Made by a program: the position numbers and the translations under genes
In this document: positions 17,281 to 24,915 of the stretch, piece after piece
Layout: each line of letters begins with the position of its first letter
How positions within the stretch are numbered: position 1 is the first letter of the stretch
DNA from: Acidobacteriota bacterium
GTDB lineage: Bacteria > Acidobacteriota > Vicinamibacteria > Vicinamibacterales > CAVVIG01
Length of the DNA: 35,899 bases
NCBI GenBank assembly: GCA_023265155.1
Contig: JAHFUL010000015.1
Span: 1-35,899 of the forward strand
Direction of reading: 5' to 3'
The notes under the pieces: model-generated
The model's input: the letters and a program-made list of their open reading frames with translations, nothing else
The model's database searches: none
What the model was told of the DNA's origin: nothing

Positions 17281-17468
17281 TCTCCACGTGAGCTGCACCG
17301 AGTGGAAAAACCTGTTCTCGCTCGACATCTATGGATCTGGCAGCACACTGCACATTGAGGAGGTGCGCGGCAGTCTGGCTCCCGCGCGCGGCGCTTGCCG
17401 TCGTTGAGGACGTCCATCGCGAGTCCAGTTACGAATTTCCGTTGGCCGTCCCCGTGGGTCGTCGATGA
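17281..17468 (+). pseudogene. Remnant of Gfo/Idh oxidoreductase C-terminus
   Basis: Two pieces match the intact oxidoreductase at 32549-33565. LHVSCTEWKNLFSLDIYG equals the LHVSCTEWTNLFSLEIYG of the intact gene, and LAVVEDVHRESSYEFPLAVPVGR equals its last 23 residues with a few changes. Aligning the DNA, 17282 corresponds to 33221 and 17394 to 33491, so the remnant lacks 158 bases between them; 158 is not a multiple of three, so the frame breaks. Its TGA overlaps the start of the GHMP kinase as ATGA, just as the intact copy's TGA overlaps a kinase stub at 33562. No functional product is expected. Confidence 0.85.
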
Positions 17469-17509
17469 TCATCACGCGCAGTCCGTTGCGAATCACGCTC
17501 GGCGGCGGG
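17282..17509 (+). repeat. Duplicated oxidoreductase-kinase junction, copy A
   Basis: Direct repeat of 33221-33606 with 158 bases missing. The first part (17282-17360) is about 85 percent identical by eye; the last part (17394-17509) differs at about 7 of 116 positions. The final 45 bases, the kinase start, are identical in both copies. Confidence 0.85.
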
Positions 17510-18445
17510 GGAACCGACCTCCCGTCGTATTACCGCCAGCACGGCGGGTTCCTGATCGCCGCCGCCATCGACAAGTACGTGTACGTCACGGTGATGCGGC
17601 CGTTCGTCGAAGGGATCTTCCTCAAGTATTCGAAGCTGGAGCACGCTGAGCAGATCGACGAGGTGCAGCACCCGATTATTCGGGAGGCGCTCCGCATGCT
17701 GGACTTCAGGACGCCGCAGATCGAGATCGCCACGCTGGCGGACATTCCGGCTGGCACCGGCCTGGGATCCTCCGGCAGTTTCTCGACCGCGCTCCTGAAG
17801 GCGCTGTATGCGCACCGCCGGCGCCTCCTGCACCCGAGCGAGCTCGCCGCGCTCGCGTGCGAAATCGAGATCAACAGACTCGGTCAGCCGATTGGCAAGC
17901 AGGATCAATATGCGGTGGCGTACGGGGGGGTGACCTGTTTCAGCTTCAATCCGGATGACAGCGTGAACGCCTGTCCGCTGAAAATGAGTACGGCGGCCCT
18001 GTTCGACCTCGAAGACAACCTGCTCCTTTTCTTCACCGGGTTCGCTCGCGGCGCTGGCTCGATTCTCGAAGACCAGCAGCGGCACACCGAACAGTCCGAT
18101 CCGGCGATGCTCAAGAACCTCCACTACGTGAAGGAGCTTGGCCTGCGCAGCCGGCAGGCGCTCGAACGTGGCACCATCGCGCTCTTCGGCGAGATCATGC
18201 ACGAACATTGGGAGCACAAGAAGCGGCGATCGCCCCAGATGAGCAACGCCCAGATTGACGAATGGTATGAGATCGGCAGGAAGCACGGTGCGATTGGCGG
18301 GAAGCTCGTGGGCGCGGGCGGCGGCGGGTTCCTCTTGTTCTACACCGAGGAACGACGCCGCCTGCGGGCCGCGATGACGAAGGCGGGCCTGGAGGAAGTG
18401 CGCTTCCGCTTCGATTTCGAGGGCACGAAGGTCCTGTTTGGATGA
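17465..18445 (+). CDS. hddA: GHMP kinase, HddA-like (D-glycero-D-manno-heptose 7-phosphate kinase type)
   Basis: A 326-aa GHMP-superfamily kinase. The N-terminal ITRSPLRITLGGGGTDLPSYY and the phosphate-binding loop PAGTGLGSSGSFSTALL near residues 96-112 are typical of HddA, which phosphorylates heptose 7-phosphate at C-1. GAGGGGFLLFY near 283-293 is the third GHMP motif. The stop overlaps the nucleotidyltransferase by ATGA, and an SIS isomerase follows, the expected GDP-heptose gene set. Its first 45 bases recur exactly at 33562-33606 after the intact oxidoreductase, showing that the two genes were once adjacent. Related kinases act on other sugars, so heptose is the most likely but not the only substrate. 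Confidence 0.85.
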   Translation: MIITRSPLRITLGGGGTDLPSYYRQHGGFLIAAAIDKYVYVTVMRPFVEGIFLKYSKLEHAEQIDEVQHPIIREALRMLDFRTPQIEIATLADIPAGTGLGSSGSFSTALLKALYAHRRRLLHPSELAALACEIEINRLGQPIGKQDQYAVAYGGVTCFSFNPDDSVNACPLKMSTAALFDLEDNLLLFFTGFARGAGSILEDQQRHTEQSDPAMLKNLHYVKELGLRSRQALERGTIALFGEIMHEHWEHKKRRSPQMSNAQIDEWYEIGRKHGAIGGKLVGAGGGGFLLFYTEERRRLRAAMTKAGLEEVRFRFDFEGTKVLFG

Positions 18446-19155
18446 GCCTCCCGGTCGCCATTCTCGCCGGTGGCCGGGCGACCCGGCTTCAGTCGATCAC
18501 CGAAGGCATGCCCAAATCGCTGGTCGATGTGGCTGGTCGACCGTTTGCCGTTCGTCAGATCGAGCTGCTTCGAGACCACGGCTTCACTGACATGGTTTTC
18601 CTGGTCGGTCACCTCGGTGAGATGATCTGCGATACGCTTGGCGACGGCATCCGGTGGGGCGTGCATGTGCGGTACGTCTTCGACGGCCCACGCGCCTTGG
18701 GCACGGGCAGCGCCGTCGGCGCGGCCCTTCCGGATCTCGGGGACTCGTTCTTCGTCCTCTACGGCGATTCGTACCTCGAGTGCGATTACGCCGCGATCGA
18801 GCGCGCCTTTGTCGGAAGCGGCAAGAACGGACTGATGACCGTCTGCAAGAACGACGACCGCTGGGATGCGAGCAACGTGCTCTTCGCCGACGGCCGCATC
18901 GCCCGCTACGATAAGGAGGGCCGTACGCCGGACATGCGACACATCGACTACGGCCTGGGTGCGTTCCGCAGGGCGGCGTTTTCCGGCTATGCCGAAGACG
19001 AGGCCTTCGACCTCGTCCGTGTCTATCAGGATCTGCTCGCACACGAGGATCTCGTCGGCTTTGAAGTGCCGGGCCGCTTCTACGAGATTGGATCGCCCGC
19101 GGGGCTCGACGAGACACGCGCGTACCTGGCGCGCAACGAATCTGTCGCGCGATGA
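18442..19155 (+). CDS. hddC: Sugar-1-phosphate nucleotidyltransferase, HddC-like
   Basis: A 237-aa nucleotidyltransferase (NTP_transferase, PF00483). AILAGGRATRLQSITEGMPKSLV near residues 5-27 is the signature motif; the usual second Gly is Ala here. ALGTGSAVGAAL near 83-94 and FVLYGDSYLECDY near 104-116, with the metal-binding Asp, follow. The length matches HddC, which makes GDP-heptose from heptose 1-phosphate. Start and stop both overlap neighbours, and the upstream kinase and downstream SIS isomerase support the heptose pathway. A glucose- or mannose-1-phosphate enzyme is possible on motif evidence alone. Confidence 0.83.
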   Translation: MSLPVAILAGGRATRLQSITEGMPKSLVDVAGRPFAVRQIELLRDHGFTDMVFLVGHLGEMICDTLGDGIRWGVHVRYVFDGPRALGTGSAVGAALPDLGDSFFVLYGDSYLECDYAAIERAFVGSGKNGLMTVCKNDDRWDASNVLFADGRIARYDKEGRTPDMRHIDYGLGAFRRAAFSGYAEDEAFDLVRVYQDLLAHEDLVGFEVPGRFYEIGSPAGLDETRAYLARNESVAR

Positions 19156-19158
19156 GTG

Positions 19159-19791
19159 ATGAGTTATACGACCGAGCATCTTGACGAAGTGGCCCGTGTG
19201 GTCGCCGGCCTCGACGTCGAGGCGATCGAGAAGATGGTCACACTGCTCGTCGACCTGCGGGCGCGCGGTGGCCGGCTCTTCTTCTTGGGCGTGGGCGGCG
19301 GCGCGGCGAATTGCTCGCACGCCGTTAACGACTTCAGGAAGATCGTCGGGATTGAGGCGTACACCCCAGTGGACAACGTCTCAGAGCTCACCGCGCGGAC
19401 CAACGATGAAGGGTGGGAGACCGTCTTCGTCAACTGGCTGAAGGGCAGCCGGCTGCAGCCGAAGGACATGCTCTTCGTGTTCTCGGTCGGAGGCGGCAGC
19501 CTCGAGCACAACATCAGCCCGAACCTCGTGCGCGCGCTCCAGTACGCGGGGGACGTGGGGGCCCAGGTCGTCGGCGTTGTGGGACGCGACGGTGGTTACA
19601 CCTCACGTGTGGCCGACGCGTGTGTGATCGTGCCCACAGCGAATGCGGAGAATGTCACACCGCACACAGAAGCCTGCCAGTCCGTCGTGTGGCACTTGCT
19701 GGTCTCGCATCCGAAACTCAAAGCTGCCCCGACAAGATGGGAATCAACCCCGGCACCCGCCGCGCCGTATTCCTCGACCGAGGCGGTGTGA
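19159..19791 (+). CDS. gmhA: SIS-domain phosphoheptose isomerase-like protein
   Basis: A 210-aa SIS-domain protein like GmhA, which isomerises sedoheptulose 7-phosphate to heptose 7-phosphate. FFLGVGGGAANCSHAVNDFRKI near residues 36-57 is the phosphosugar-binding loop, LTARTNDEGWETVFVNWL near 76-93 the central part, and VFSVGGGSLEHN near 106-117 the second loop. HTEACQSVVWHLLVSHP near 171-187 holds the C-terminal His/Glu region. ATG 19159 is preferred; a GTG directly before it at 19156 is possible. Compared with relatives the last dozen or so residues (after RWEST) look like read-through into the start of a phosphatase remnant that overlaps from 19737. Confidence 0.82.
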   Translation: MSYTTEHLDEVARVVAGLDVEAIEKMVTLLVDLRARGGRLFFLGVGGGAANCSHAVNDFRKIVGIEAYTPVDNVSELTARTNDEGWETVFVNWLKGSRLQPKDMLFVFSVGGGSLEHNISPNLVRALQYAGDVGAQVVGVVGRDGGYTSRVADACVIVPTANAENVTPHTEACQSVVWHLLVSHPKLKAAPTRWESTPAPAAPYSSTEAV

Positions 19792-19919
19792 TCAACCTAC
19801 GAGTCATCCGCGACTCGGGCTATGAGGAACCACGCCCCGAGCACCCAGACGCGATCGTCCGGTCGCTGCCGGAAGCCGCCGACTGGATCCTGTCCAGGTG
19901 GGGGAGCCAAGGCTCTTGA
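19737..19919 (+). pseudogene. N-terminal stump of GmhB-like HAD phosphatase
   Basis: A 60-aa open frame with RRAVFLDRGGVINLRVIRD near residues 8-26, the HAD motif I region of D-glycero-D-manno-heptose 1,7-bisphosphate phosphatases (normally FLDRDGVIN). The second catalytic Asp is Gly here (residue 16), and motifs II-IV and the zinc loop are absent: the frame stops after about 60 of an expected 180 residues. It overlaps the SIS gene by 55 bases and its TGA overlaps the transaldolase start as TTGA, so the frame is still embedded in the operon. It cannot be an active phosphatase. The phosphatase step would have to come from elsewhere in the genome. Confidence 0.7.
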
Positions 19920-20632
19920 AATCCGTCGACCAGCTGTCTGTAAAGATCTTCGCCGACGGAGCGGACCTGGCCGGCATGAAGGCGTTGTATCGCCAGCCGT
20001 TCGTCAAGGGGTTCACCACCAATCCGACGCTGATGCGAACGGCCGGCGTCAGCGACTACCGCCTCTTCGCGCGGCAGGTGGTCGAAGCGATCCCCGATCG
20101 GCCGATCTCGTTCGAAGTGTTCGCCGACGAGTTCACCGAGATGGAGCGTCAGGCGCGGGATATCGCGAGTTGGGGACCGAACGTCTACGTCAAGATCCCG
20201 GTCACAAACACCCACCGCGAGTCGTCGGCCGCGCTCATCCGCCGGCTGTCCGGCTCCGGTGTGAAGGTGAACGTGACCGCGATGCTCTCGCTCGGCCAGG
20301 TGCGCGATGTCGCGGCGGCGGTCGCCGGCGGCGCGCCCTCGTATGTGTCGGTCTTTGCTGGACGGGTGGCCGACGCGGGGCACGATCCGGTGCCGCTGAT
20401 GGCCGCTGCCGTCGAGATGCTGCGCGTCGCGCCGCACGCTGAGCTGATTTGGGCGAGTCCGCGCGAACTCCTCAATATCTTCCAGGCCGACGCCATCGGC
20501 TGTCACATCATCACGGTCACCCTCGACATTCTGAAGAAGCTGTCCCTGGTCGGGAGGGACCTGGAGGACTGCTCCCTCGACACGGTGAAGATGTTTTACG
20601 ACGATGCGGCCCAGTCAGGCTTCGTGCTGTGA
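19916..20632 (+). CDS. Transaldolase-family protein
   Basis: A 238-aa short transaldolase/fructose-6-phosphate-aldolase-like TIM barrel. KIFADGADLAGM near residues 10-21, GFTTNPTLMRTAGV near 33-46 and the Schiff-base Lys in VYVKIPVTNT near 93-102 are characteristic. The TTG at 19916 gives the family N-terminus KSVDQLSVKIFADGA, follows GGTGGGGGA, and forms a TTGA overlap with the preceding stump; a GTG at 19898 is in frame. Placed with phosphoheptose genes it may supply or recycle sedoheptulose 7-phosphate, or act on another C7 or C3 intermediate; this is inference. Its 3' end overlaps the convergent minus-strand gene by 18 bases. Confidence 0.85.
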   Translation: MKSVDQLSVKIFADGADLAGMKALYRQPFVKGFTTNPTLMRTAGVSDYRLFARQVVEAIPDRPISFEVFADEFTEMERQARDIASWGPNVYVKIPVTNTHRESSAALIRRLSGSGVKVNVTAMLSLGQVRDVAAAVAGGAPSYVSVFAGRVADAGHDPVPLMAAAVEMLRVAPHAELIWASPRELLNIFQADAIGCHIITVTLDILKKLSLVGRDLEDCSLDTVKMFYDDAAQSGFVL

Positions 20633-21925
20633 CGCCGTTCGGGACCCAGGCGTGATCCCAAGCGTGACATGGTGCAGGGCGACTGCAAGCGCCAAGGCGA
20701 ACCAGAACAGCACGCCGACCTTCGCGCCAAGCGGGATGGCGTCGGTCATGCTGAAGACGAAGTGGGCGATGAAGCCGGCACCCAGCCCGCCGGCCATGGC
20801 CCGATAGACCCGTTCCTTCGAGCCGCGATAGACCATCACGAGCAGCCCACCCGTCAGGATCCACACCGATGCATAGGCCACAAGACCGGGGATGCCCAGG
20901 TCCAGCGCGGCCTGCAGTAAGTGGTTGTGGGCGTGGGCTATGTCTACATTGGGGGGCGTCAGAAACGTCGGGTACAGGGCGGGCATCACCCTGCGAAAGG
21001 TGTTCATCCCCATCCCGGTGAACGGAAAATCCTGGATCCCATAGATAGCCCTTGACCACACCTCCATCCGGCCAGATACGTCGGCAGCCATTTCAGGGCC
21101 GGATTGGCTGACGGCCAGGGTGAAGAATCGCTCGGGTCCGAGCATGAACGCGACAATCACGACGCTTGCCGCAATGGCGACCGCGAACGCGCGGGTGAGC
21201 CGGCTGTGCCAGGCGAGGAAGACAACCGTCGCCACGAGCAGTCCGACCCAGGCGCCACGCGACTGCGTGAGCACGAGCGTGCCGGCTGTCAGCGTGAGCA
21301 GCCACGCGTGGACAACGATCAGCCACGTCCCACGTTCGGCTCTCGCCGGCCTGGGACTGAGCCAGCGCCGCGCCTTGTGGGCCAGCAGGGCGACCTGGAG
21401 GGGCACGAAGAGCACCAGGGAACCCGCCACGGCGTTAGGCTGGAAGCCCTCTTCCGCGCCGGGCACCCCTCGAATCGCTTTTGGCAAACGCCCGATGACG
21501 GCGTCGAATGCAGGGAATTTGTTGATCCAGTTCGTGCCGAGCAGACCCACGATCGCCAGTCCCCCGCCGGCAAGCAGGAAGGCGGCGGCCGCGCGCCGGA
21601 GGCGTGCGCGCGTAGACACCCAGCGCGTAATAGACCAGAACACGAGCACGCCGAGCGCGACGCCGGACACTTTGCCAAGACTGAAGCGGACGTCGAACGT
21701 CGCGTACAGGCTGACGGCGACCATCGTCAGCAGGACCCAGAGGGCGGCGTTCATCGGAGTTCGAGGGACGACGCGGCCGGTTGTCAGCCAGACGCCCCAC
21801 CACAACACGGGGACGATGAGAAGCGCCAGCAATCGGGTCGGGTTCGGAAACAGAAGGGCTGGTGCAATGGTCGCGACGACCAGGAGTTCAGCGGACGCCA
21901 TGAGTTCCGCCGAGCGGCGTAGCAT
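20615..21925 (-). CDS. O-antigen ligase/polymerase family membrane protein
   Basis: A 436-aa polytopic protein, the only minus-strand gene. About 10-12 hydrophobic segments are interrupted by a long loop. TLVLTQSRGAWVGLL near residues 218-232 is the SRGAW signature of the Wzy_C/WaaL superfamily, and DIAHAHNHLLQAALDLGIPGLV near 337-358 supplies the H.HN...G..G motif of the large loop. Such proteins either ligate undecaprenyl-linked glycan to an acceptor or polymerise it. Since the + strand gene at 6904 is also of this superfamily, one may be polymerase and the other ligase. It converges on the transaldolase with an 18-base overlap and its start faces the divergent gene at 22199. Confidence 0.85.
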   Translation of the reverse strand: MLRRSAELMASAELLVVATIAPALLFPNPTRLLALLIVPVLWWGVWLTTGRVVPRTPMNAALWVLLTMVAVSLYATFDVRFSLGKVSGVALGVLVFWSITRWVSTRARLRRAAAAFLLAGGGLAIVGLLGTNWINKFPAFDAVIGRLPKAIRGVPGAEEGFQPNAVAGSLVLFVPLQVALLAHKARRWLSPRPARAERGTWLIVVHAWLLTLTAGTLVLTQSRGAWVGLLVATVVFLAWHSRLTRAFAVAIAASVVIVAFMLGPERFFTLAVSQSGPEMAADVSGRMEVWSRAIYGIQDFPFTGMGMNTFRRVMPALYPTFLTPPNVDIAHAHNHLLQAALDLGIPGLVAYASVWILTGGLLVMVYRGSKERVYRAMAGGLGAGFIAHFVFSMTDAIPLGAKVGVLFWFALALAVALHHVTLGITPGSRTASQHEA

Positions 21926-22198
21926 GTGGCTGGCCAGAGAACGAATATCCTACCATCGACTGGACACGCGGTCCCGTTCTACATGACGGCCAGAAACTGT
22001 GTCTGATCTATGGCGAAACCTGAGAACGACGAGGCAAGGCACGAGTCCTGATTGGGGACTCCTTCTGACCTCTGTTGAAGTATCAACACCGAATTGTCAC
22101 GCCAATAATGTTCGCACTCGGATGACTCGGATGTCTCGCGCATCATGCGGTCGGTCAGATTGCCAGCCCAACGTTGCAAGTTTGAGAAGCCGTGAGTA
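21926..22198. promoter_or_regulatory. Divergent intergenic region
   Basis: This 273-base gap lies between the starts of the minus-strand ligase-like gene and the + strand 22199 unit, so promoters for both should be here. It is visibly more AT-rich than its neighbours, with CCAATAATGTTCG near 22105 and TTGAAGTATCAAC near 22074. A hairpin GAGTCC/GGACTC spans 22043-22061. I cannot assign definite -35/-10 boxes. No small coding frame looked real. Confidence 0.4.
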
Positions 22199-22501
22199 AT
22201 GATCGACTGGGTCAACGTTGCTCTCAACGCGCTTTGGATCGCGGGTCTCGCTCTGACCCTCGCGGCCTTCAGCTACCACCATTGGCTGGCGGGTGAAACG
22301 GCTCGGCGGCTGCGCGATGTCCTGACACAGCCGTCCTGGAAACGGCCATTTTCCGCCGGGATGCTGCTGACCTGCGTCGGGTTCGGCTATGGCCTTGTAG
22401 AGCGATGGTGGGAAAAAACCATTTGGACGGCACTGGCGGCAGCGTACGCATGGCGGCTCGTGACCCTCTTCCGACACGGGCGAAGGAAGGACGCCCGTTG
22501 A
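22199..22501 (+). CDS. Small membrane protein, unrecognised
   Basis: A 100-aa protein with about three hydrophobic helices (residues 5-25, 52-67 and 74-88), separated by a basic segment with HHWLAGETARRLRDVL, and ending in a basic tail RHGRRKDAR. I do not recognise the family. It begins with ATG after a divergent promoter region and its TGA overlaps the TTG start of the LPG-synthase-like gene (TTGA), with AAGGAAGG for that gene inside its last codons. Conserved coupling would point to a partner of the downstream membrane protein. It is likely real because of its length, hydrophobic pattern and coupling. Confidence 0.65.
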   Translation: MIDWVNVALNALWIAGLALTLAAFSYHHWLAGETARRLRDVLTQPSWKRPFSAGMLLTCVGFGYGLVERWWEKTIWTALAAAYAWRLVTLFRHGRRKDAR

Positions 22502-23544
22502 GCGACGGCCGACCTGGCGGTCTGCTGAACAGGCAGACAGCCGGCCGACTGCTCGTCGGCGCGACCCTGGGCGGAGTGGCGCTATGGCTCACCTTCAGGC
22601 GCACGGACCTCCGCCTGGTCGTGACATCGGTGGAACGCGTGCATCCACTGCTGGTGCTTTCGGCTCTTGCGCTGGTTGCCACGACCGTGACGGCGGTCGC
22701 ACGGCGATGGCAGCTGCTGGTGTGCCGAGGCGAAGCGCCGAGACGTCTACCACGATTCCTGGCCGCCGTTGTCACGAGCCAGATGCTCAACGTGGTGCTG
22801 CCCATACGTCTTGGTGAGGCCGCGCGAGCGTACTGGATCAGCCGGACCGAACACCGGCCGCTCGGCCGCATCGTCGCCACGATCGTCGTCGAGCGACTGG
22901 CTGATGTGCTCATGCTGGGCGTCAGCGTAAGCGTGCTGCTGGTCTACGTTGCGCTGCCATCATGGGCTCGACATTCGGGCGAAGTGGCTCTTGGCGCGAG
23001 CCTCGCCGCGGCCGCCGCTGCGATCGTGTTGGGCAAATGGGGCGCCTCGGTGTTGCGCGCGCTCGAGTGGCCTCTTCTGATTCTGCCCGAGCGAATGCGG
23101 ATGGTCCTCATTCAACAGGGGCGAGTCGCTCTCGCGGAACTTCGGGCTTTTGGTGGCTGGCGCTCGAATCTGACGGTGTGGGCACTGTCGGTGTTGATTG
23201 TCACGCTGGCGGCCGCGACCAATTACGTGCTCTTCCTCGCGTTTGATTTGCCGCTGCCTCCAACGACAGCACTCCTCGTCTTCGTCGTCTTGCAGATTGG
23301 CGGCGCACCAGCCTCGACTCCTGGAAATCTCGGCGTCTTTCACTATCTCACCGTCCTCGTGTTGACGGCATTTGGCGTCGATCGCACGGTGGCCGTCGCC
23401 TACGCGATCGTGCTCCATGCGGTGGCAGTCGGCCCGAAGATCATTGCCGGCGCCGTGATGATCGGACTCGCCAGCACGTCGGTGTTCGAGCCGGCCGGAT
23501 GGCGCCAGTCCGTGTTGCAGGCTACGCGGAGCCCCGGCGGTTGA
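22498..23544 (+). CDS. Lysylphosphatidylglycerol synthase transmembrane-domain family protein
   Basis: A 348-aa integral membrane protein of PF03706 (LPG_synthase_TM, UPF0104) with about eight hydrophobic segments. Family motifs include SQMLNVVLPIRLGEAARAYW near residues 97-116, IVVERLADVLMLG near 129-141 and the ASTPGNLGVFHYLTV stretch near 271-285. It lacks the soluble aminoacyl-transferase domain of MprF, so it is the stand-alone form found in glycolipid and glycan loci, whose function is thought to be lipid-related but is not settled. The TTG at 22498 is chosen for AAGGAAGG at 22483-22490 and the TTGA overlap. A fragment of a second copy lies at 35093-35247. Confidence 0.88.
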   Translation: MSDGRPGGLLNRQTAGRLLVGATLGGVALWLTFRRTDLRLVVTSVERVHPLLVLSALALVATTVTAVARRWQLLVCRGEAPRRLPRFLAAVVTSQMLNVVLPIRLGEAARAYWISRTEHRPLGRIVATIVVERLADVLMLGVSVSVLLVYVALPSWARHSGEVALGASLAAAAAAIVLGKWGASVLRALEWPLLILPERMRMVLIQQGRVALAELRAFGGWRSNLTVWALSVLIVTLAAATNYVLFLAFDLPLPPTTALLVFVVLQIGGAPASTPGNLGVFHYLTVLVLTAFGVDRTVAVAYAIVLHAVAVGPKIIAGAVMIGLASTSVFEPAGWRQSVLQATRSPGG

Positions 23545-24617
23545 CCGACGCCTCCGCCACTCTCGGGAACTCGCTCGTGTCGGTGGTGATTCCTTGCCTG
23601 AACGAGGCCACGCATTTCCCGTCGCTGCTCGACGCGTTGCGCCGTCAGGACGCGTCCCTTCACGAAGTCATCGTCGTCGACAACGGATCCACCGATCGAA
23701 CCTGTGACATCGTGCGCGAGTATCAACGCCACCACTCGGGATGGCCGCTCCGCTTGATGAGGTGTCCAAGCCCCGGTGCCGCCGCTGCGATGAACGCTGG
23801 CATCGGAGCGGCGACCGGCGACGTCATCGTGCGACTCGATGGCCACTCCGTCCCGCGGGCCGACTACGTTCGCCGCGCGGCTGCCAGGCTGCAGGAAGAC
23901 GGTGTCGGCGTCGCCGGCGGTGTGTGGGAAATTGCGCCCGGCCGCCCAACGCTGGTGGCGGGGGCCATCGCCAGCGTCCTCTCGCACACGCTGGGGACCG
24001 GAGGGGCGGCGTATCGACATCCTGATCAAACCGTCGAAGCGACCGACGTCGACACCGTTCCGTTCGGCTGCTACCGAAAGGCGCTTTGGGAACAGTTGGG
24101 AGGATACAACGAGCGCCTCCAGGTCAACGAAGACTACGTCTTGAACTACAAGGCGCGGCGTGCGGGATGGCGCGTCCTCCTCGATCCCGCGATTCGATGC
24201 ACGTACTTCGCACGCTCGACGTTTACGCGGCTCGTGGCACAGTACTTTCAGTACGGATGGTGGAAAGCGGATATGTTGAAGACCTATCCGTACTCGGTGC
24301 AGTGGCGTCAGATCGTGCCCGCTTGTTTTGCCGCGGCGCTCGCCGGCCTTGCCGTCCTTGGTTTCATCACGGGCACGGCCTGGGTCGTGCTCGGCGGCCT
24401 CATCCTCGCCTATCTGCTCGTCCTCGCGATCGCGGCGGCACAACTGGCTCGGTCGCGTCGGGCCTGGCTGGCGATGCCCGCGTATGTCACCGCGTTCTGC
24501 CTCGTGCATCTCTCATGGGGCTTCGGCGCGTGCGTCAACGTCATCACGCTCGGCCAATGGCCGACGTGGAGCGGATCGATGCCAACGGTGACGTCGCGCG
24601 AACGTGGAGTGAGTTGA
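23541..24617 (+). CDS. Membrane-associated glycosyltransferase family 2 (ExoA-like)
   Basis: A 358-aa GT2 enzyme. VSVVIPCLNEATHFPSLL near residues 13-30, VVDNGSTDRTCDIV near 47-60, the DxH-type metal motif RLDGHSVPRADYV near 97-109 and NEDYVLNYKARRAGW near 195-209 place it beside ExoA-type succinoglycan glycosyltransferases. Two or three hydrophobic helices at residues about 255-330 anchor it in the membrane. The start TTG forms a TTGA overlap with the LPG-synthase-like gene; a GTG at 23577 is an alternative. Its TGA overlaps the ATG of the ABC ATPase remnant (TGATG). Acceptor is probably a polyprenyl-linked sugar. Confidence 0.88.
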   Translation: MTDASATLGNSLVSVVIPCLNEATHFPSLLDALRRQDASLHEVIVVDNGSTDRTCDIVREYQRHHSGWPLRLMRCPSPGAAAAMNAGIGAATGDVIVRLDGHSVPRADYVRRAAARLQEDGVGVAGGVWEIAPGRPTLVAGAIASVLSHTLGTGGAAYRHPDQTVEATDVDTVPFGCYRKALWEQLGGYNERLQVNEDYVLNYKARRAGWRVLLDPAIRCTYFARSTFTRLVAQYFQYGWWKADMLKTYPYSVQWRQIVPACFAAALAGLAVLGFITGTAWVVLGGLILAYLLVLAIAAAQLARSRRAWLAMPAYVTAFCLVHLSWGFGACVNVITLGQWPTWSGSMPTVTSRERGVS

Positions 24618-24829
24618 TGGCGACACGAGCCTTGTGCGCGCGGAGCGCGCGAGGCATCGTCGTCTTCGCGACCCACAGTCTCGGTGTCCTGCCGCGATTC
24701 TGCGGCCGAACGATTCTCCTCAGCCACGGACGCATCATTGCCCACGGTCCGACTGAGGAGGTCGCTCGGCTCTGCACGGACCGTGAGGCCACCGTCCCGG
24801 GCGGTCGGACCGAGGCCTCACGTTGTTGA
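24617..24829 (+). pseudogene. C-terminal remnant of ABC transporter ATPase
   Basis: A 70-aa frame reading IVVFATHSLGVLPRFCGRTILLSHGRIIAHGPTEEVARL near residues 13-51. This is the end of an ABC ATPase of the polysaccharide-export (Wzt/TagH) kind: the H-loop His in THSLG, then LSHGRII..G.TEEV. Walker A, the signature motif and Walker B are all missing, so it cannot hydrolyse ATP. It follows the GT2 by TGATG. It is a leftover of an ABC-dependent glycan export system. Confidence 0.75.
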
Positions 24830-24915
24830 CAATTCCGACCACCGCGATCAGAATTCGCTGGCTTTGAAATTCGCGATGAAGTCACGAGCTTGTCGCTGAC
24901 CTCTTCCACGCCGGC

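Noticed and set aside
20604-20920. Short + strand frames opposite the minus-strand ligase-like gene
   Set aside because: They are antisense to clear transmembrane coding sequence with the SRGAW and H.HN motifs on the minus strand.
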